A stretch of DNA of 64,000 nucleotides from Pseudomonas fluorescens (GCF_902498065.1 NZ_CABVIR010000001.1:248001-312000); one strand, 5' to 3'. Shown: positions 1 through 10,902, numbered from the stretch's first letter. Numbers and translations: made by a program. Notes: a model not told the origin generated them from the sequence alone.

Positions 1-264
1 AATATGATTTTTATGGCTGATACTTTACACGCTGGGAAGGGAAAAACCGGGGGAAATTGCGGGGTAAAAGGGGGGGGGCGTCTTCCTTGACGCAGACGCA
101 GCTTAGAGACTGTGCAATTGATTCTCAAGTGCTATTTTCATTCGTTTGGCCCAATGTTGGCGGGCTTCTCTTGCCAATAGATATTCTTTTGATATCATTC
201 GCGCCATCGAATTTGCAGCACCCAAAGACTTCATTAGCCTGAAGGTAAAGCCAGAATAACTGGC
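1..264. other. No recognisable gene (window edge)
   Basis: This stretch lies beyond the PrrF terminator. It holds a run of nine or more G residues near 67-78 and only short open frames with no recognisable protein. I see no RNA fold, repeat family or promoter that I can support. It may be the 3' side of a gene region that continues to the left of the window. Confidence 0.4.
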
Positions 265-378
265 AAAAAAAAGACCCGGCAAAAAGCCGGGTCAAAAACC
301 GTGATTAGCCTGATGAGGAGATAGTCCAGGAGACCGACCTAAGGTCACTTGGACAATCGACTGATCTCGCGACCAGCT
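265..378 (-). ncRNA. prrF: PrrF-family iron-responsive small RNA
   Basis: On the minus strand a roughly 110-nt transcript can be drawn from about 378 to 265. Its middle (about 338-300) carries the PrrF/RyhB-like antisense core, including CUCCUGGACUAUCUCCUCAU. It ends in a strong intrinsic terminator: stem GACCCGGC/GCCGGGTC (293-286 with 280-273) followed by eight Ts. A Fur box and a good sigma-70 promoter lie directly upstream. In Pseudomonas, PrrF RNAs are made when iron is scarce and, with Hfq, repress mRNAs for iron-rich non-essential proteins. Recognition is from the core sequence, promoter and terminator together. I cannot say whether it is prrF1 or prrF2; only one copy is in this window. 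Confidence 0.88.
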
Positions 379-383
379 GCATG

Positions 384-413
384 CAATAATAATCATTCTC
401 GTTTGCAAGTCAA
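384..413 (-). promoter_or_regulatory. Fur box overlapping the prrF promoter
   Basis: Read on the minus strand, -35 TTGACT (413-408) and -10 TATTAT (391-386) are separated by 16 bases, giving a start near 378. The AT-rich spacer and -10 (aataataatcattctcg on the plus strand, about 385-401) match the GATAATGATAATCATTATC Fur consensus. Fur-Fe2+ binding here would block RNA polymerase, so the RNA is expected only under iron starvation. Confidence 0.8.
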
Positions 414-475
414 ATGATTTTATCTGCGCGATTGGAAAATTCTTTCCCGCGCCCCGCGAAATTTCCCTGCCTGTG

Positions 476-817
476 TTATCCGTGATGATCCTCGTCCAGG
501 GATCGATCCAGCAACGCCTTGGCCATATCGATCATATGCACCGTCGAAAAGGCCAGATCCCGGTGGGCACCCTGCAGATTGTTCGCCGACTCGTACGCGG
601 TGGCGGCAGCGCAACGCAACAGGTCTGAAGCACGCACCAGCGCTTCTTCACTGCTGACATTGCGGTTCACATCAAAAAAACGTTCTTCTTCTACCACTTC
701 GGACACAGCTGGTTTCAAGTAATAGTCCAGGGCGCGCTGCGCGGCGGCCGAGCCTTTTGGCGAGGTGAGGGAGGTGTCGATCTGCATGTCTGGCAAGTCA
801 TTGCTGGGGATGGTCAT
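476..817 (-). CDS. DUF3077 family small protein
   Basis: A 113-residue protein of the Pseudomonas DUF3077 type, function unknown. It has a hydrophilic N-terminus, an acidic stretch (EVVEEERFF), then two helical segments rich in Ala and Leu (about residues 55-105), and ends in DEDHHG. No signal peptide or membrane segment is seen. The ATG at 817 is chosen; the frame could extend to a TTG at 847, and an in-frame ATG at 787 is also possible. It is divergent from the S24-type regulator at 948, and prrF follows about 100 bases downstream on the same strand. Regulation by the divergent repressor is an inference from position only. Confidence 0.7.
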   Translation of the reverse strand: MTIPSNDLPDMQIDTSLTSPKGSAAAQRALDYYLKPAVSEVVEEERFFDVNRNVSSEEALVRASDLLRCAAATAYESANNLQGAHRDLAFSTVHMIDMAKALLDRSLDEDHHG

Positions 818-947
818 GGCGATGGCAAAGCTCCGTGTTAGATTCAAATCCGTGACCCAATCGTAGTACGAACTGTATTTGTGACGAAAATTTAAATACT
901 ACAAGTTGTGTTTTGCTGGCCGGAGGCGCCCACGTATCGTGCCGCAC

Positions 948-1595
948 ATGGATAAATGGATTGAATTGGTCAAGGCCAAGATGAGTGAACTCAAAGTCAC
1001 TCAAGAAATACTCGCCGACCGCCTGGGGATGTCCCAGGGCGGCGTCGGTCATTGGCTGAACAAACGTCGCCAACCCGGCATCGATGACATGAACCGCGTG
1101 TTGCACGCACTGGGCATGGAGTTTCTCGAGGTGGCGCTGGTGATCCGGGAGCCGGACACCCAGAAGGAGGAGAGCCAGGATCTGGTGCGAAAGTACAACC
1201 CGTACTTTCGTTACCCGGTCAGCGACTGGCGCGAATCCTGCGAGGTGCGCGACGGCGAGCCGACGGTCTATGACAAGGCGCGATTCGAACTGACCGACTA
1301 CCACGCTCAGGGCGCGGCATTCTGGTTGACCGTGGTGGGTGATGCGATGACAGCACCGAGCGGCGTCAGTATCGCCGAGGGCATGATGATCCTGGTGGAC
1401 CCGGCCATTGTGCCGGAGCCCGGAAAACTGGTGATCGCCCAATGGCCGGACAGCACTGAAGCGACGTTCCGCAAACTGATCGAAGAGGGCGGGCAGCGTT
1501 ACCTGGTCCCGCTCAATCCGACGTACCCGAAAGCCCTTTACACCAACGCCTGCCGAATCATCGGCGTAGTGGTTCAGGCAACGGCCAGGTTCTGA
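948..1595 (+). CDS. XRE/S24-family (LexA-like) regulator, catalytic dyad replaced
   Basis: 215 residues: an N-terminal helix-turn-helix (about 10-60, with ILADRLGMSQGGVGHWLNKRR) and a C-terminal S24/LexA-type domain (about 115-210). Family members such as PrtR and LexA cleave themselves using Ser in GDSM and Lys in a (V/A)T(V/F)K motif. Here the motifs read GDAM (Ala at about residue 133, codon 1344-1346) and ATFRKL (Arg at about 175, codon 1470-1472), so both catalytic residues appear changed. The protein may therefore be a stable repressor not removed by RecA-stimulated cleavage. The ATG at 948 is preferred over an upstream TTG at 906. It is divergent from the DUF3077 gene, and the roughly 130-bp intergenic region contains imperfect inverted sequence that could be its operator. 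Confidence 0.8.
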   Translation: MDKWIELVKAKMSELKVTQEILADRLGMSQGGVGHWLNKRRQPGIDDMNRVLHALGMEFLEVALVIREPDTQKEESQDLVRKYNPYFRYPVSDWRESCEVRDGEPTVYDKARFELTDYHAQGAAFWLTVVGDAMTAPSGVSIAEGMMILVDPAIVPEPGKLVIAQWPDSTEATFRKLIEEGGQRYLVPLNPTYPKALYTNACRIIGVVVQATARF

Positions 1596-1598
1596 TCA

Positions 1599-1628
1599 GA
1601 TCGGTCCTCGCAAGGCGTAGGACCGATC
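1599..1628. terminator. Convergent intrinsic terminator
   Basis: Perfect 10-bp arms gatcggtcct (1599-1608) and aggaccgatc (1619-1628), lying between the convergent S24 regulator and liuD genes. A long T tract is lacking on both sides, so efficiency is uncertain. Confidence 0.55.
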
Positions 1629-1634
1629 CTGATT

Positions 1635-3583
<1,949 letters not shown>

Positions 3584-3584
<1 letters not shown>

Positions 3585-4399
3585 CAACGCGGCTCCTTGG
3601 GGGTGGTTTCGGCCTGCCAGCTCGGCGGACGTTTTTGCAGAAAGGCGCGCAGGCCTTCCTGGCCTTCGGGGCTGACGCGGATTCGTGCGATGGCATTTTC
3701 GGTGTAGCGACGCAGGGCCGGGGTCAACGCACCGTTACCCACTTCACGCAGCAAGTCCTTGCTGACGCGCATGGCTGCCGGGCTGTTGAGCAGCAGGTTG
3801 TCGATCCATTGCTCAACGTTCTGTTCCAGCTCATTGATCGGGAAGCTCTCCGACAACAAACCGATTTCCCGAGCGCGCTGTCCACCGAAGCGCTCGGCGG
3901 TCAGGGCATAACGACGTGCCGCGCGTTCGCCTATGGCTTGCACCACGAACGGGCTGATCACCGCCGGTGCCAAGCCGATGCGCACTTCCGACAGGCAGAA
4001 TTGGGCGTCGTCGGCGCCAATCGCCATGTCGCAGCAACTGATCAGACCCAGCGCGCCGCCGAACGCCGCGCCTTGCACCACGGCCAGCGTCGGGATTTTC
4101 AGCTTGGCCAGGTTGTACATCAACTCCGCCAGTTCCCGGGCGTCGTCCAGATTGGTGTGGTAATCGAGTTCGGCTGATTGCTGCATCCAGGCCAGGTCGG
4201 CGCCGGCGCTGAAATGCTTGCCGCGTCCACGCACCAGCAAGAAACGCAAGCTGGCATCGCCCGAGACCTTGTCCAGCGCGAGGATCAGTTCGCGGATCAT
4301 TTCGGCGTTGAACGCGTTGTTCTTTTCTTCCCGGCTCAGCCACAGGGTGGCGAAACCGCGCGGGTCGGTCTGCAGTTCGAGGGTGTTGAAGTCGCTCAT
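3584..4399 (-). CDS. liuC: 3-methylglutaconyl-CoA hydratase
   Basis: 271 residues, crotonase (enoyl-CoA hydratase) fold. Hydrates 3-methylglutaconyl-CoA to HMG-CoA in leucine catabolism. The oxyanion-hole motif HFSAGADL (about residues 61-68) and the GAAFGGALGL loop (about 109-118) are visible, followed by the CDMAIGADDAQFCLSEVRIGL core typical of active hydratases. It lies 13 bases after liuB and overlaps liuD by the TGATG junction. The assignment to liuC rather than a general enoyl-CoA hydratase rests on its place in the liu operon and the strong match of the order liuA-B-C-D. Confidence 0.93.
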
Positions 4400-4412
4400 G
4401 AGGTTCTCCCGA

Positions 4413-6020
4413 TCACATCCGGAACACGCCGAAGCGGCTCGGTTCGATTGGCGCGTTCAGCGACGCGGACAAGGCCAGGGCCAATACATCGCGGGTCTGC
4501 GCGGGGTCAATGACGCCGTCGTCCCACAGCCTTGCACTGGAGTAGTAAGGGTGGCCCTGTTCTTCGTATTGATCGAGGATCGGTTGCTTGATTTCGGCTT
4601 CCTGTTCGGCGCTGAAACCCTGGCCACTGCGCTCGGCTTGCTCGCGCTTGACCTGCACCAGAACCCCCGCGGCTTGCTCGGCGCCCATCACGCCAATCCG
4701 CGCATTCGGCCACATCCACAGGAAGCGTGGATCGTAAGCGCGACCGCACATCCCGTAGTTACCGGCGCCGAAGCTGCCGCCGATGATCACGGTGAATTTC
4801 GGCACCTTGGCGCACGCCACGGCAGTCACCAGCTTTGCACCGTGCTTGGCGATGCCGCCGGCCTCGTATTTCTGGCCGACCATGAAGCCGGTGATGTTTT
4901 GCAGGAACAACAGCGGAATGCCGCGCTGACAGGCCAGTTCGATGAAGTGCGCGCCTTTCTGTGCAGCCTCGGCGAAGAGGATGCCGTTGTTGGCAAGGAT
5001 CGCGATCGGGTAACCGTGCAGGTGGGCAAATCCGCACACCAGCGTAGTCCCGAACAGCGCCTTGAATTCGTCGAACACCGAACCGTCCACCAGCCGCGCA
5101 ATCACTTCGCGTACGTCGAACGGCTGCTTGGCGTCGGCCGACACCACGCCATACAACTCGTCACTGCTGTAGAGCGGGGCGATGGGCGTGCGTTGTTGCA
5201 GTTCGCCGAGTTTGCGCCAGTTGAGGTTGGCGATGCTGCGTCGGGCAATGGCCAAGGCGTGTTCATCGCTCTCGGCATAATGGTCGGCGACTCCGGAAAT
5301 CTTGCAGTGCACGTCGGCGCCGCCCAGATCTTCGGCGCTGACCACTTCACCGGTCGCGGCTTTAACCAACGGCGGACCGGCAAGGAAAATCGTCGCCTGC
5401 TCTCGCACCATGATCGCTTCGTCGGCCATCGCCGGCACGTAAGCGCCACCGGCGGTGCACGAGCCCATGACCACCGCAATCTGCGGAATGCCCATGGCGC
5501 TCATGTTGGCCTGGTTGAAGAAGATCCGCCCGAAATGCTCGCGGTCCGGGAACACTTCATCCTGACGCGGCAGGTTGGCGCCGCCGGAATCCACCAGATA
5601 AATGCACGGCAAGCGATTTTGCTGAGCGATGGTCTGGGCGCGCAGGTGTTTTTTCACGGTCAGCGGGTAATACGAGCCGCCTTTCACCGTGGCATCGTTG
5701 GCCACGATCATGCACTCGACGCCTTCGACTCGGCCGATCCCGGCAATCACGCCAGCGGCGGGCACGTCTTCACCGTACACCCCGTAGGCCGCCAGTTGGC
5801 TGATCTCAAGGAACGGCGAGCCTGGATCGAGCAGGCGATTGATCCGCTCGCGCGGTAGCAGTTTGCCCCGCGAGGTGTGGCGTTCTTGCGCCTTCGGGCC
5901 GCCACCTTGCTGCACTTGCGCGAGCAGGGTGTGCAGCGCGTCGACCTGAGTGAGCATCGCCGCGCTGTTGGCGGCGAACTCCGCCGAACGGGGGTTGAGC
6001 TGGGTATGCAGGATAGCCAT
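4413..6020 (-). CDS. liuB: Methylcrotonyl-CoA carboxylase, carboxyltransferase beta subunit
   Basis: 535 residues, the usual length for the MCC beta subunit. Transfers CO2 from carboxybiotin on LiuD to 3-methylcrotonyl-CoA. Two crotonase-like halves are visible: the N-terminal half with [36 protein letters not shown] CoA-binding sequence (split here: [11 protein letters not shown] at about 117-127), and the C-terminal half with [21 protein letters not shown] and the [16 protein letters not shown] loop. It starts 12 bases after the liuA stop and is followed by liuC. Distinguished from geranyl-CoA carboxylase (AtuC) by operon context with isovaleryl-CoA dehydrogenase. Confidence 0.94.
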   Translation of the reverse strand: MAILHTQLNPRSAEFAANSAAMLTQVDALHTLLAQVQQGGGPKAQERHTSRGKLLPRERINRLLDPGSPFLEISQLAAYGVYGEDVPAAGVIAGIGRVEGVECMIVANDATVKGGSYYPLTVKKHLRAQTIAQQNRLPCIYLVDSGGANLPRQDEVFPDREHFGRIFFNQANMSAMGIPQIAVVMGSCTAGGAYVPAMADEAIMVREQATIFLAGPPLVKAATGEVVSAEDLGGADVHCKISGVADHYAESDEHALAIARRSIANLNWRKLGELQQRTPIAPLYSSDELYGVVSADAKQPFDVREVIARLVDGSVFDEFKALFGTTLVCGFAHLHGYPIAILANNGILFAEAAQKGAHFIELACQRGIPLLFLQNITGFMVGQKYEAGGIAKHGAKLVTAVACAKVPKFTVIIGGSFGAGNYGMCGRAYDPRFLWMWPNARIGVMGAEQAAGVLVQVKREQAERSGQGFSAEQEAEIKQPILDQYEEQGHPYYSSARLWDDGVIDPAQTRDVLALALSASLNAPIEPSRFGVFRM

Positions 6021-6032
6021 GGACAGCTCCGT

Positions 6033-7196
6033 TTAGCGGGTTTCGTTGAACAGTTCGCGACCGATCAGCATGCGACGGATCTCACTGGTGCCGGCGCCGA
6101 TTTCGTACAACTTGGCGTCACGCAGCAGACGACCGGCCGGGAATTCATTGATGTACCCGTTGCCGCCGAGAATCTGGATCGCGTCGAGGGCCATTTGCGT
6201 GGCGCGCTCGGCGCTGTAGAGGATCACGCCGGCGGCGTCCTTGCGCGTGGTTTCGCCGCGCTCGCAGGCCTGAGCAACGGCATAAAGGTAGGCGCGGCTG
6301 GCGTTGAGTTGGGTGTACATGTCGGCGACTTTGCCCTGGATCAGTTGGAACTCGCCGATGCTCTGGCCGAACTGCTTGCGATCGTGAATGTACGGAACGA
6401 TCAGGTCCATGCAGGCTTGCATGATCCCGGTCGGGCCGCCGGACAGGACAACGCGCTCGTAGTCGAGGCCGCTCATCAGCACTTTCACGCCACCGTTGAG
6501 TACGCCGAGGATGTTTTCTTCCGGCACTTCGACGTCATCGAAGAACAGCTCGCAGGTGTTCGAGCCGCGCATGCCGAGCTTGTCGAACTTGTTGCTGCGG
6601 CTGAAGCCTTTCCAGTCGCGTTCGACGATAAATGCGGTGATGCCGTGCGGGCCTTTTTCCAGGTCGGTCTTGGCGTAGATCACGTAGGTGTTGGCGTCGG
6701 GGCCGTTGGTGATCCAGGTTTTGCTGCCGTTGAGCACGTAGTGATCGCCGCGTTTATCGGCACGCAGTTTCATGGACACCACGTCGGAACCGGCGTTCGG
6801 TTCGCTCATGGCCAGGGCGCCGATGTGCTCGCCGCTGATCAGCTTTGGCAGGTATTTGCTTTTCTGTTCGTGATTGCCGTTGCGGTTGATCTGGTTCACG
6901 CAGAGGTTGGAGTGCGCGCCGTAAGACAAGGCGACCGACGCCGAGCCACGGCTGATTTCTTCCATGATCACCACGTGCGCCAGGTAACCCAGGCCGGCAC
7001 CACCGTATTCTTCCGGCACGGTCACGCCGAGCAGGCCCATGTCGCCGAACTTGCGCCACAGGTCGGCGGGGAACAGGTTGTCGATGTCGATCTGAGCGGC
7101 GCGCGGGGCGATCTCTTTGGCGACGAAGGACTGAACCTGATCGCGCAGCATGTCGATGGTTTCACCGAGGGCAAAGTTCAGGGATGGGTAGCTCAT
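6033..7196 (-). CDS. liuA: Isovaleryl-CoA dehydrogenase
   Basis: 387 residues. FAD enzyme that oxidises isovaleryl-CoA to 3-methylcrotonyl-CoA, passing electrons to electron-transfer flavoprotein. The acyl-CoA dehydrogenase signatures [11 protein letters not shown] (about 135) and the C-terminal [22 protein letters not shown] (about 345-367) are present. The frame opens upstream to 7292, but the ATG at 7196 (MSYPSLNF) has a good ribosome site (AAAGGTG) and gives the normal N-terminus; the upstream extension runs through the LiuR boxes. First gene of liuABCD. Confidence 0.95.
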   Translation of the reverse strand: MSYPSLNFALGETIDMLRDQVQSFVAKEIAPRAAQIDIDNLFPADLWRKFGDMGLLGVTVPEEYGGAGLGYLAHVVIMEEISRGSASVALSYGAHSNLCVNQINRNGNHEQKSKYLPKLISGEHIGALAMSEPNAGSDVVSMKLRADKRGDHYVLNGSKTWITNGPDANTYVIYAKTDLEKGPHGITAFIVERDWKGFSRSNKFDKLGMRGSNTCELFFDDVEVPEENILGVLNGGVKVLMSGLDYERVVLSGGPTGIMQACMDLIVPYIHDRKQFGQSIGEFQLIQGKVADMYTQLNASRAYLYAVAQACERGETTRKDAAGVILYSAERATQMALDAIQILGGNGYINEFPAGRLLRDAKLYEIGAGTSEIRRMLIGRELFNETR

Positions 7197-7250
7197 GGGG
7201 CACCTTTTGGCTTTTTTATAGGGCGGGGAGGGTTGTGATTTGACTCTCAC

Positions 7251-7267
7251 CTTTACGTTAACGTAAG
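7251..7267. promoter_or_regulatory. Probable LiuR box 1 (liuA promoter)
   Basis: Near-perfect palindrome ctttacgttaacgtaag about 55 bases before the liuA start. A second copy lies at 7295-7310 and a related one in front of liuR at 11335-11350. MerR-family regulators bind such dyads in the promoter spacer, so this is the likely LiuR operator for liuABCD. Confidence 0.7.
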
Positions 7268-7294
7268 CCTGTGACGAATGGCTGTCAATCACCC

Positions 7295-7310
7295 TTTACG
7301 TTAACGTCAA
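7295..7310. promoter_or_regulatory. Probable LiuR box 2
   Basis: tttacgttaacgtcaa, sharing the acgttaacgt core with the box at 7251. Placed between liuA and the divergent acyl-CoA synthetase gene, so it could serve either direction. Confidence 0.6.
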
Positions 7311-7349
7311 CTTGAGCGAGAGTAGAGCCGTTCTTACAGACTCGCGACG

Positions 7350-7447
7350 GTCACCCTGTGGCAGCGAGCCTGCTCGCGAAAGCGTCAGATCAGTCGACAT
7401 CATTGTTGAATCTACCGACCTCTTCGCAAGCAGGCTCGCTCCCACAA
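7350..7447. repeat. Paired REP element (REPIN)
   Basis: Two inverted palindromic units, cagcgagcctgctcgcg and cgcaagcaggctcgctccca, about 50 bases apart. It lies in the leader of the acyl-CoA synthetase gene and is the Pseudomonas GTGGGAGC-type REP. Confidence 0.85.
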
Positions 7448-7489
7448 GTTAGCGTCGGCAACCCATTAATAAAGACAATAGGGGTCGTC

Positions 7490-9187
7490 ATGGATCAACC
7501 CAGTGCAAGCCCGCAGCGCAGCTATACCCGTGGTTCTCAGGACAAAGCCTTGTTGGCGATGACCATCGGTCAGGCATTTGATAACACCGTCGCGCGTTAT
7601 CCGACGGGCGAGGCGCTGGTCGTGCGCCATCAACAGTTGCGCTACACCTGGCAGCAACTCTCCGACGCCGTGGACCTGCATGCCCGGGCGCTGCTCGCGT
7701 TGGGGTTGCAGGCCGGTGACCGGCTCGGCATCTGGGCGCCGAATTGCGCGCAGTGGTGCATCAGCCAGTTCGCCAGCGCGAAGATCGGCGTGATCCTGGT
7801 CAACATCAACCCGGCGTATCGCAGCTCTGAACTCGAGTACGTGTTGAAGCAGTCGGGCTGCCAATGGCTGGTCTGCGCGGGCTCTTTCAAGACCTCTAAC
7901 TATCACGGCATGTTACAAGGGCTGGTGCCTGAATTGGCGGAGCAATCCATCGGTCAGTTGCAGAGCGAACGTCTGTCTGACTTGCGCGGCGTGATCAGTC
8001 TGGATGCGCAGCCGCCCTCGGGTTTCCTGCCGTGGTCGCAGTTGACTGATCTGGCTGGCAGCGTGTCTGTCGAGCAGTTGCGCGAGCGTCAGGACAGCCT
8101 GCACTTCGACCAGGCCGTGAACATCCAGTACACCTCTGGCACCACCGGTTTTCCGAAGGGCGCGACCCTCAGCCACTACAACATTCTCAACAACGGTTAC
8201 ATGGTGGGCGAAAGTCTCGGCCTGACCGCCGATGATCGGCTGGTGATCCCGGTGCCGCTGTATCACTGTTTCGGCATGGTCATGGGCAACCTCGGCTGCA
8301 TCACCCACGGCAGCACCATGATTTACCCCAATGACGCTTTCGATCCGTTGTTGACCCTGACCACCGTCGCCGAAGAAAAGGCCACCGCGCTCTATGGTGT
8401 GCCGACCATGTTCATTGCCATGCTCGATCAACCACAACGTGCGGAATTCGATCTGTCGAGCCTGCGTACCGGGATCATGGCCGGCGCGACCTGTCCGATC
8501 GAAGTGATGCGCCGGGTGATCAGCGAAATGCACATGAACGAAGTGCAGATTGCCTACGGCATGACGGAAACAAGTCCGGTGTCGTTGCAGACCGGTCCTT
8601 CAGACGAGCTGGAATTGCGCGTCACCACGGTCGGCCGCACCCAGCCGCAACTTGAAAGCAAAATCATCGACGAAGCGGGCAATCTGGTGCCGCGTGGCAC
8701 CATCGGCGAGCTCTGCACTCGCGGCTACAGCGTGATGCTCGGCTACTGGAACAACCCGCAAGGCACTGCCGAAGCTATCGATCAGGCCGGTTGGATGCAC
8801 ACCGGTGATTTGGCGAGCATGAACGATGAAGGCTACGTGTGCATTGCCGGACGCAACAAGGACATGATCATCCGTGGTGGTGAGAATATTTACCCGCGGG
8901 AGCTGGAAGAGTTCTTCTTTACCCACCCGGCGGTGGCGGACGTGCAAGTGATCGGCATCCCTTGTTCGCGTTATGGCGAAGAGATCGTTGCCTGGATCAA
9001 ATTCCACCCCGGGCACAGTGCCACCGAACAAGAGCTGCAAACCTGGTGCAAGGAGCGCATCGCGCACTTCAAGACGCCGCGTTACTTCAAGTTCGTCGAG
9101 GAGTTTCCGATGACGGTCACCGGCAAGATCCAGAAATTCCGGATGCGCGAGATCAGCATCGAGGAGTTGAGCGGAAAACAGGTCTGA
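7490..9187 (+). CDS. AMP-binding acyl-CoA synthetase of the liu locus
   Basis: 565 residues, ANL superfamily acyl-CoA synthetase: activates a carboxylic acid with ATP and CoA. Seen: P-loop-like [16 protein letters not shown] (about 208-223), [10 protein letters not shown] (about 353-362), the hinge and D-G motif [31 protein letters not shown] sequence (core [17 protein letters not shown], about 455-471), and the C-terminal catalytic Lys in GKIQKF (about 545). The ATG at 7490 (MDQPSASP) is used; the frame extends upstream only through a REP element. Divergent from liuA and convergent with the Crc-family RNA. Substrate could be isovalerate, methylcrotonate or a medium-chain acid; the locus suggests a branched short acid but the sequence does not settle it. 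Confidence 0.88.
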   Translation: MDQPSASPQRSYTRGSQDKALLAMTIGQAFDNTVARYPTGEALVVRHQQLRYTWQQLSDAVDLHARALLALGLQAGDRLGIWAPNCAQWCISQFASAKIGVILVNINPAYRSSELEYVLKQSGCQWLVCAGSFKTSNYHGMLQGLVPELAEQSIGQLQSERLSDLRGVISLDAQPPSGFLPWSQLTDLAGSVSVEQLRERQDSLHFDQAVNIQYTSGTTGFPKGATLSHYNILNNGYMVGESLGLTADDRLVIPVPLYHCFGMVMGNLGCITHGSTMIYPNDAFDPLLTLTTVAEEKATALYGVPTMFIAMLDQPQRAEFDLSSLRTGIMAGATCPIEVMRRVISEMHMNEVQIAYGMTETSPVSLQTGPSDELELRVTTVGRTQPQLESKIIDEAGNLVPRGTIGELCTRGYSVMLGYWNNPQGTAEAIDQAGWMHTGDLASMNDEGYVCIAGRNKDMIIRGGENIYPRELEEFFFTHPAVADVQVIGIPCSRYGEEIVAWIKFHPGHSATEQELQTWCKERIAHFKTPRYFKFVEEFPMTVTGKIQKFRMREISIEELSGKQV

Positions 9188-9196
9188 CAATTTTCC

Positions 9197-9292
9197 CTTG
9201 TGGGAGCCAGCCTGCTGGCGATAGCGGAGTGTCTGTCAACATTCATTTGTCTGGACCACCGCAATCGCCAGCAGGCTGGCTCCCACAGGGGC
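9197..9292. repeat. Paired REP element
   Basis: Inverted units tgtgggagccagcctgctggcgat and atcgccagcaggctggctcccaca flank a roughly 45-base spacer, just after the acyl-CoA synthetase stop codon. Confidence 0.88.
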
Positions 9293-9319
9293 GGTGGTGA
9301 AAACCTGAATCGCAGAAAG

Positions 9320-9698
9320 CACAAAGGGGAGCCGAAGCTCCCCTTTAATTTTGTCGTTGCGCGTGCTCTTTTTTTATTATTGAGGGGCGGTCTGTTTTTG
9401 TTTTTAGTAACCGTGACCCTTTACCGCTGTTTTTGTCGATCCCCATCCGGGATCAAGAGCAAACGTATTTTTTTGAGCGCTGATCTACTTTTTCGCTAAG
9501 CGATCCAACCAGTTCGGGAGCTACCTGAAGGTAGTTTTATTGTTCTCTGCCCGGTTGCGGGTTACTCCGAAAAGCACCCTGAAAAGCACACCTTCTCCAA
9601 AAAAATCTGTTAGCTGCGTCTCTGCCGTGTTGTTCTTGTTATGTCAGAGTCGTTACGTCTTATTTTTATTGGTTTGCTGCTTTTTATTCTTGTTATGC
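9320..9698 (-). ncRNA. crcY: CrcY/CrcZ-family small RNA, Hfq/Crc antagonist
   Basis: The minus strand encodes an approximately 380-nt transcript from about 9698 to the hairpin at 9346-9323. It carries repeated A-rich CA motifs of the kind bound by Hfq with Crc: AACAAGAATAAAAA near 9694, AACAAGAACAACA near 9638, GACAAAAACAG near 9435, AAAAACAAAAACAG near 9404 and AATAATAAAAAAAG near 9380. CrcZ and CrcY titrate Hfq/Crc and so lift carbon catabolite repression. A sigma-54 promoter and CbrB-like half-sites lie upstream. The position beside the HMG-CoA lyase gene agrees with my recollection of crcY in P. putida; the name crcY rather than crcX rests on that. Confidence 0.85.
9323..9346. terminator. 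Bidirectional terminator between acyl-CoA synthetase and crcY
   Basis: Ten-bp arms aaaggggagc and gctccccttt with a four-base loop (UUCG on the minus strand). The plus-strand tail TTTAATTTT is T-rich; the minus-strand tail is weaker. Confidence 0.75.
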
Positions 9699-9708
9699 CA
9701 TAGAGATA

Positions 9709-9724
9709 GCAGAAGCCGTGCCAA
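9709..9724 (-). promoter_or_regulatory. Sigma-54 promoter of crcY
   Basis: On the minus strand TTGGCACGGCTTCTGC has the invariant GG and GC exactly ten bases apart, matching TGGCAC-N5-TTGC. Transcription would start near 9698, just before the first CA motif. Confidence 0.82.
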
Positions 9725-9805
9725 CTTTTAAAAAACCTTTAAAATCAATGACTTGAGTTTTATGTAAGATTTTTCGCTCAGCTAAACCCCTACAATTTGT
9801 TTCCG

Positions 9806-9847
9806 TGTTACTCGTTTGTCCCCCACGTTTCGGACGGGGCGGTAACA
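9806..9847. promoter_or_regulatory. CbrB-like enhancer half-sites
   Basis: TGTTAC (9806-9811) and GTAACA (9842-9847) form inverted half-sites about 80-125 bases upstream of the sigma-54 promoter, where an activator of the NtrC class would bind. CbrB is the known activator of CrcZ/CrcY genes and uses this hexamer; the assignment here is inference. Confidence 0.6.
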
Positions 9848-9866
9848 CCTGGACACATCAGTGCGC

Positions 9867-10766
9867 TCACTGCGCGCTGCGAGCCTTGGCCACGCGCGAA
9901 CCGGTTGGGCGCCCCAGCACCGTGCAAATCTGCTGACCAGCCAAAATCAAGGCGTCCAGGTCGATACCCGTTTCGATTCCGAGGCCATTGAGCAGGTAAA
10001 CCACGTCTTCGGTGGCGACGTTACCGCTGGCGCCTTTGGCGTAGGGGCAGCCGCCGAGGCCGGCGATGGAACTGTCAAACACCGAAATCCCTTCGAGCAG
10101 GCTGGCGTAGATGTTGGCCATAGCCTGGCCGTAGGTGTCGTGGAAGTGCCCGGCCAGTTTTTCCCGCGGCACGTCGGCCGCGACCACTTCGAACATCTTG
10201 CGCGTGGCGCCCGCGGTGCCGGTGCCGATGGTGTCACCCAGCGAGACTTCGTAGCAGCCCATGGCATAGAGCTCGCGGGCGACCCGGGCAACTTGCTCGG
10301 GTTTGACGTGACCTTCATAAGGGCAGCCCAGCACACAGGACACGTAACCGCGCACGCTGACGCCGTGCTGTTTGGCGGCTTCCATGATTGGGACAAAACG
10401 CGCCAGGCTTTCGCTGATCGAGCAATTGATGTTGCGCTGGGAAAACGCTTCGGACGCTGCCGCGAACACCGCGACTTCCGTTACCCCGGCAGCGATCGCA
10501 TCTTCAAACCCGCGCAGGTTGGGGGCGAGCGCGCCATAGGTCACGCCCGGTTTGCGCTGGATTTGCGCGAAGACCTCGGCGGATCCGGCCATTTGCGGCA
10601 CCCATTTGGGCGAAACGAAACTGCCGACTTCTATATAGCCGAGACCCGCGGCCGTGAGTGCATCGACCAGTTGCACCTTGTCGGCAACGCTGATGGGTTG
10701 GGCTTCGTTTTGCAGACCGTCGCGGGGGCCGACTTCGACCAGGCGTACGTGGGAAGGAAGGGACAT
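9867..10766 (-). CDS. liuE: Hydroxymethylglutaryl-CoA lyase
   Basis: 299 residues, the normal length. Cleaves HMG-CoA to acetyl-CoA and acetoacetate, the last step of the leucine pathway. The DRE-TIM metallolyase N-terminus VEVGPRDGLQNE (about residues 9-20) and the lyase signature GCPYEGHV (about 151-158), with Cys in SCVLGCPYEG, are present; the glycine-rich IAGLGGCPYAKGASGNVATED loop carries the catalytic Cys. The ATG at 10766 (MSLPSHV) is used; upstream codons run into a REP element. It is separated from liuABCD by the acyl-CoA synthetase and the Crc-family RNA. Confidence 0.94.
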   Translation of the reverse strand: MSLPSHVRLVEVGPRDGLQNEAQPISVADKVQLVDALTAAGLGYIEVGSFVSPKWVPQMAGSAEVFAQIQRKPGVTYGALAPNLRGFEDAIAAGVTEVAVFAAASEAFSQRNINCSISESLARFVPIMEAAKQHGVSVRGYVSCVLGCPYEGHVKPEQVARVARELYAMGCYEVSLGDTIGTGTAGATRKMFEVVAADVPREKLAGHFHDTYGQAMANIYASLLEGISVFDSSIAGLGGCPYAKGASGNVATEDVVYLLNGLGIETGIDLDALILAGQQICTVLGRPTGSRVAKARSAQ

Positions 10767-10807
10767 GGGAATCGACCTGTGCTGATTGTCTGAATGTGGT
10801 GATAACC

Positions 10808-10902
10808 CTGTGGGAGCGAGCTTGCTCGCGATTGCGGTAGCACCTTCAACACAAATGTCGACTGACCTCACGCCATCGCGAGCAAGCCTGCTCCTACAGG
10901 AC
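10808..10902. repeat. Paired REP element overlapping the liuR 3' end
   Basis: tgtgggagcgagcttgctcgcgat pairs with atcgcgagcaagcctgctcctaca. The second unit overlaps the liuR stop codon at 10894-10896. Confidence 0.85.

Noticed and set aside
57..242. 61-residue open frame at the left edge
   Set aside because: No ribosome site or family resemblance, begins near a G run, and codon use is unlike the real genes here.
4218..5858. 546-residue plus-strand frame
   Set aside because: It lies antisense to liuC and liuB with odd His/Gln-rich composition typical of a mirror frame in high-GC DNA.
5877..7238. 453-residue plus-strand frame
   Set aside because: Antisense to liuA/liuB, no recognisable protein; the minus-strand genes are clear.
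9377..9731. Small plus-strand open frames in the CrcY region
   Set aside because: Cys/Phe/Leu-rich noise, the complement of the A-rich RNA motifs; the RNA on the minus strand explains the sequence better.
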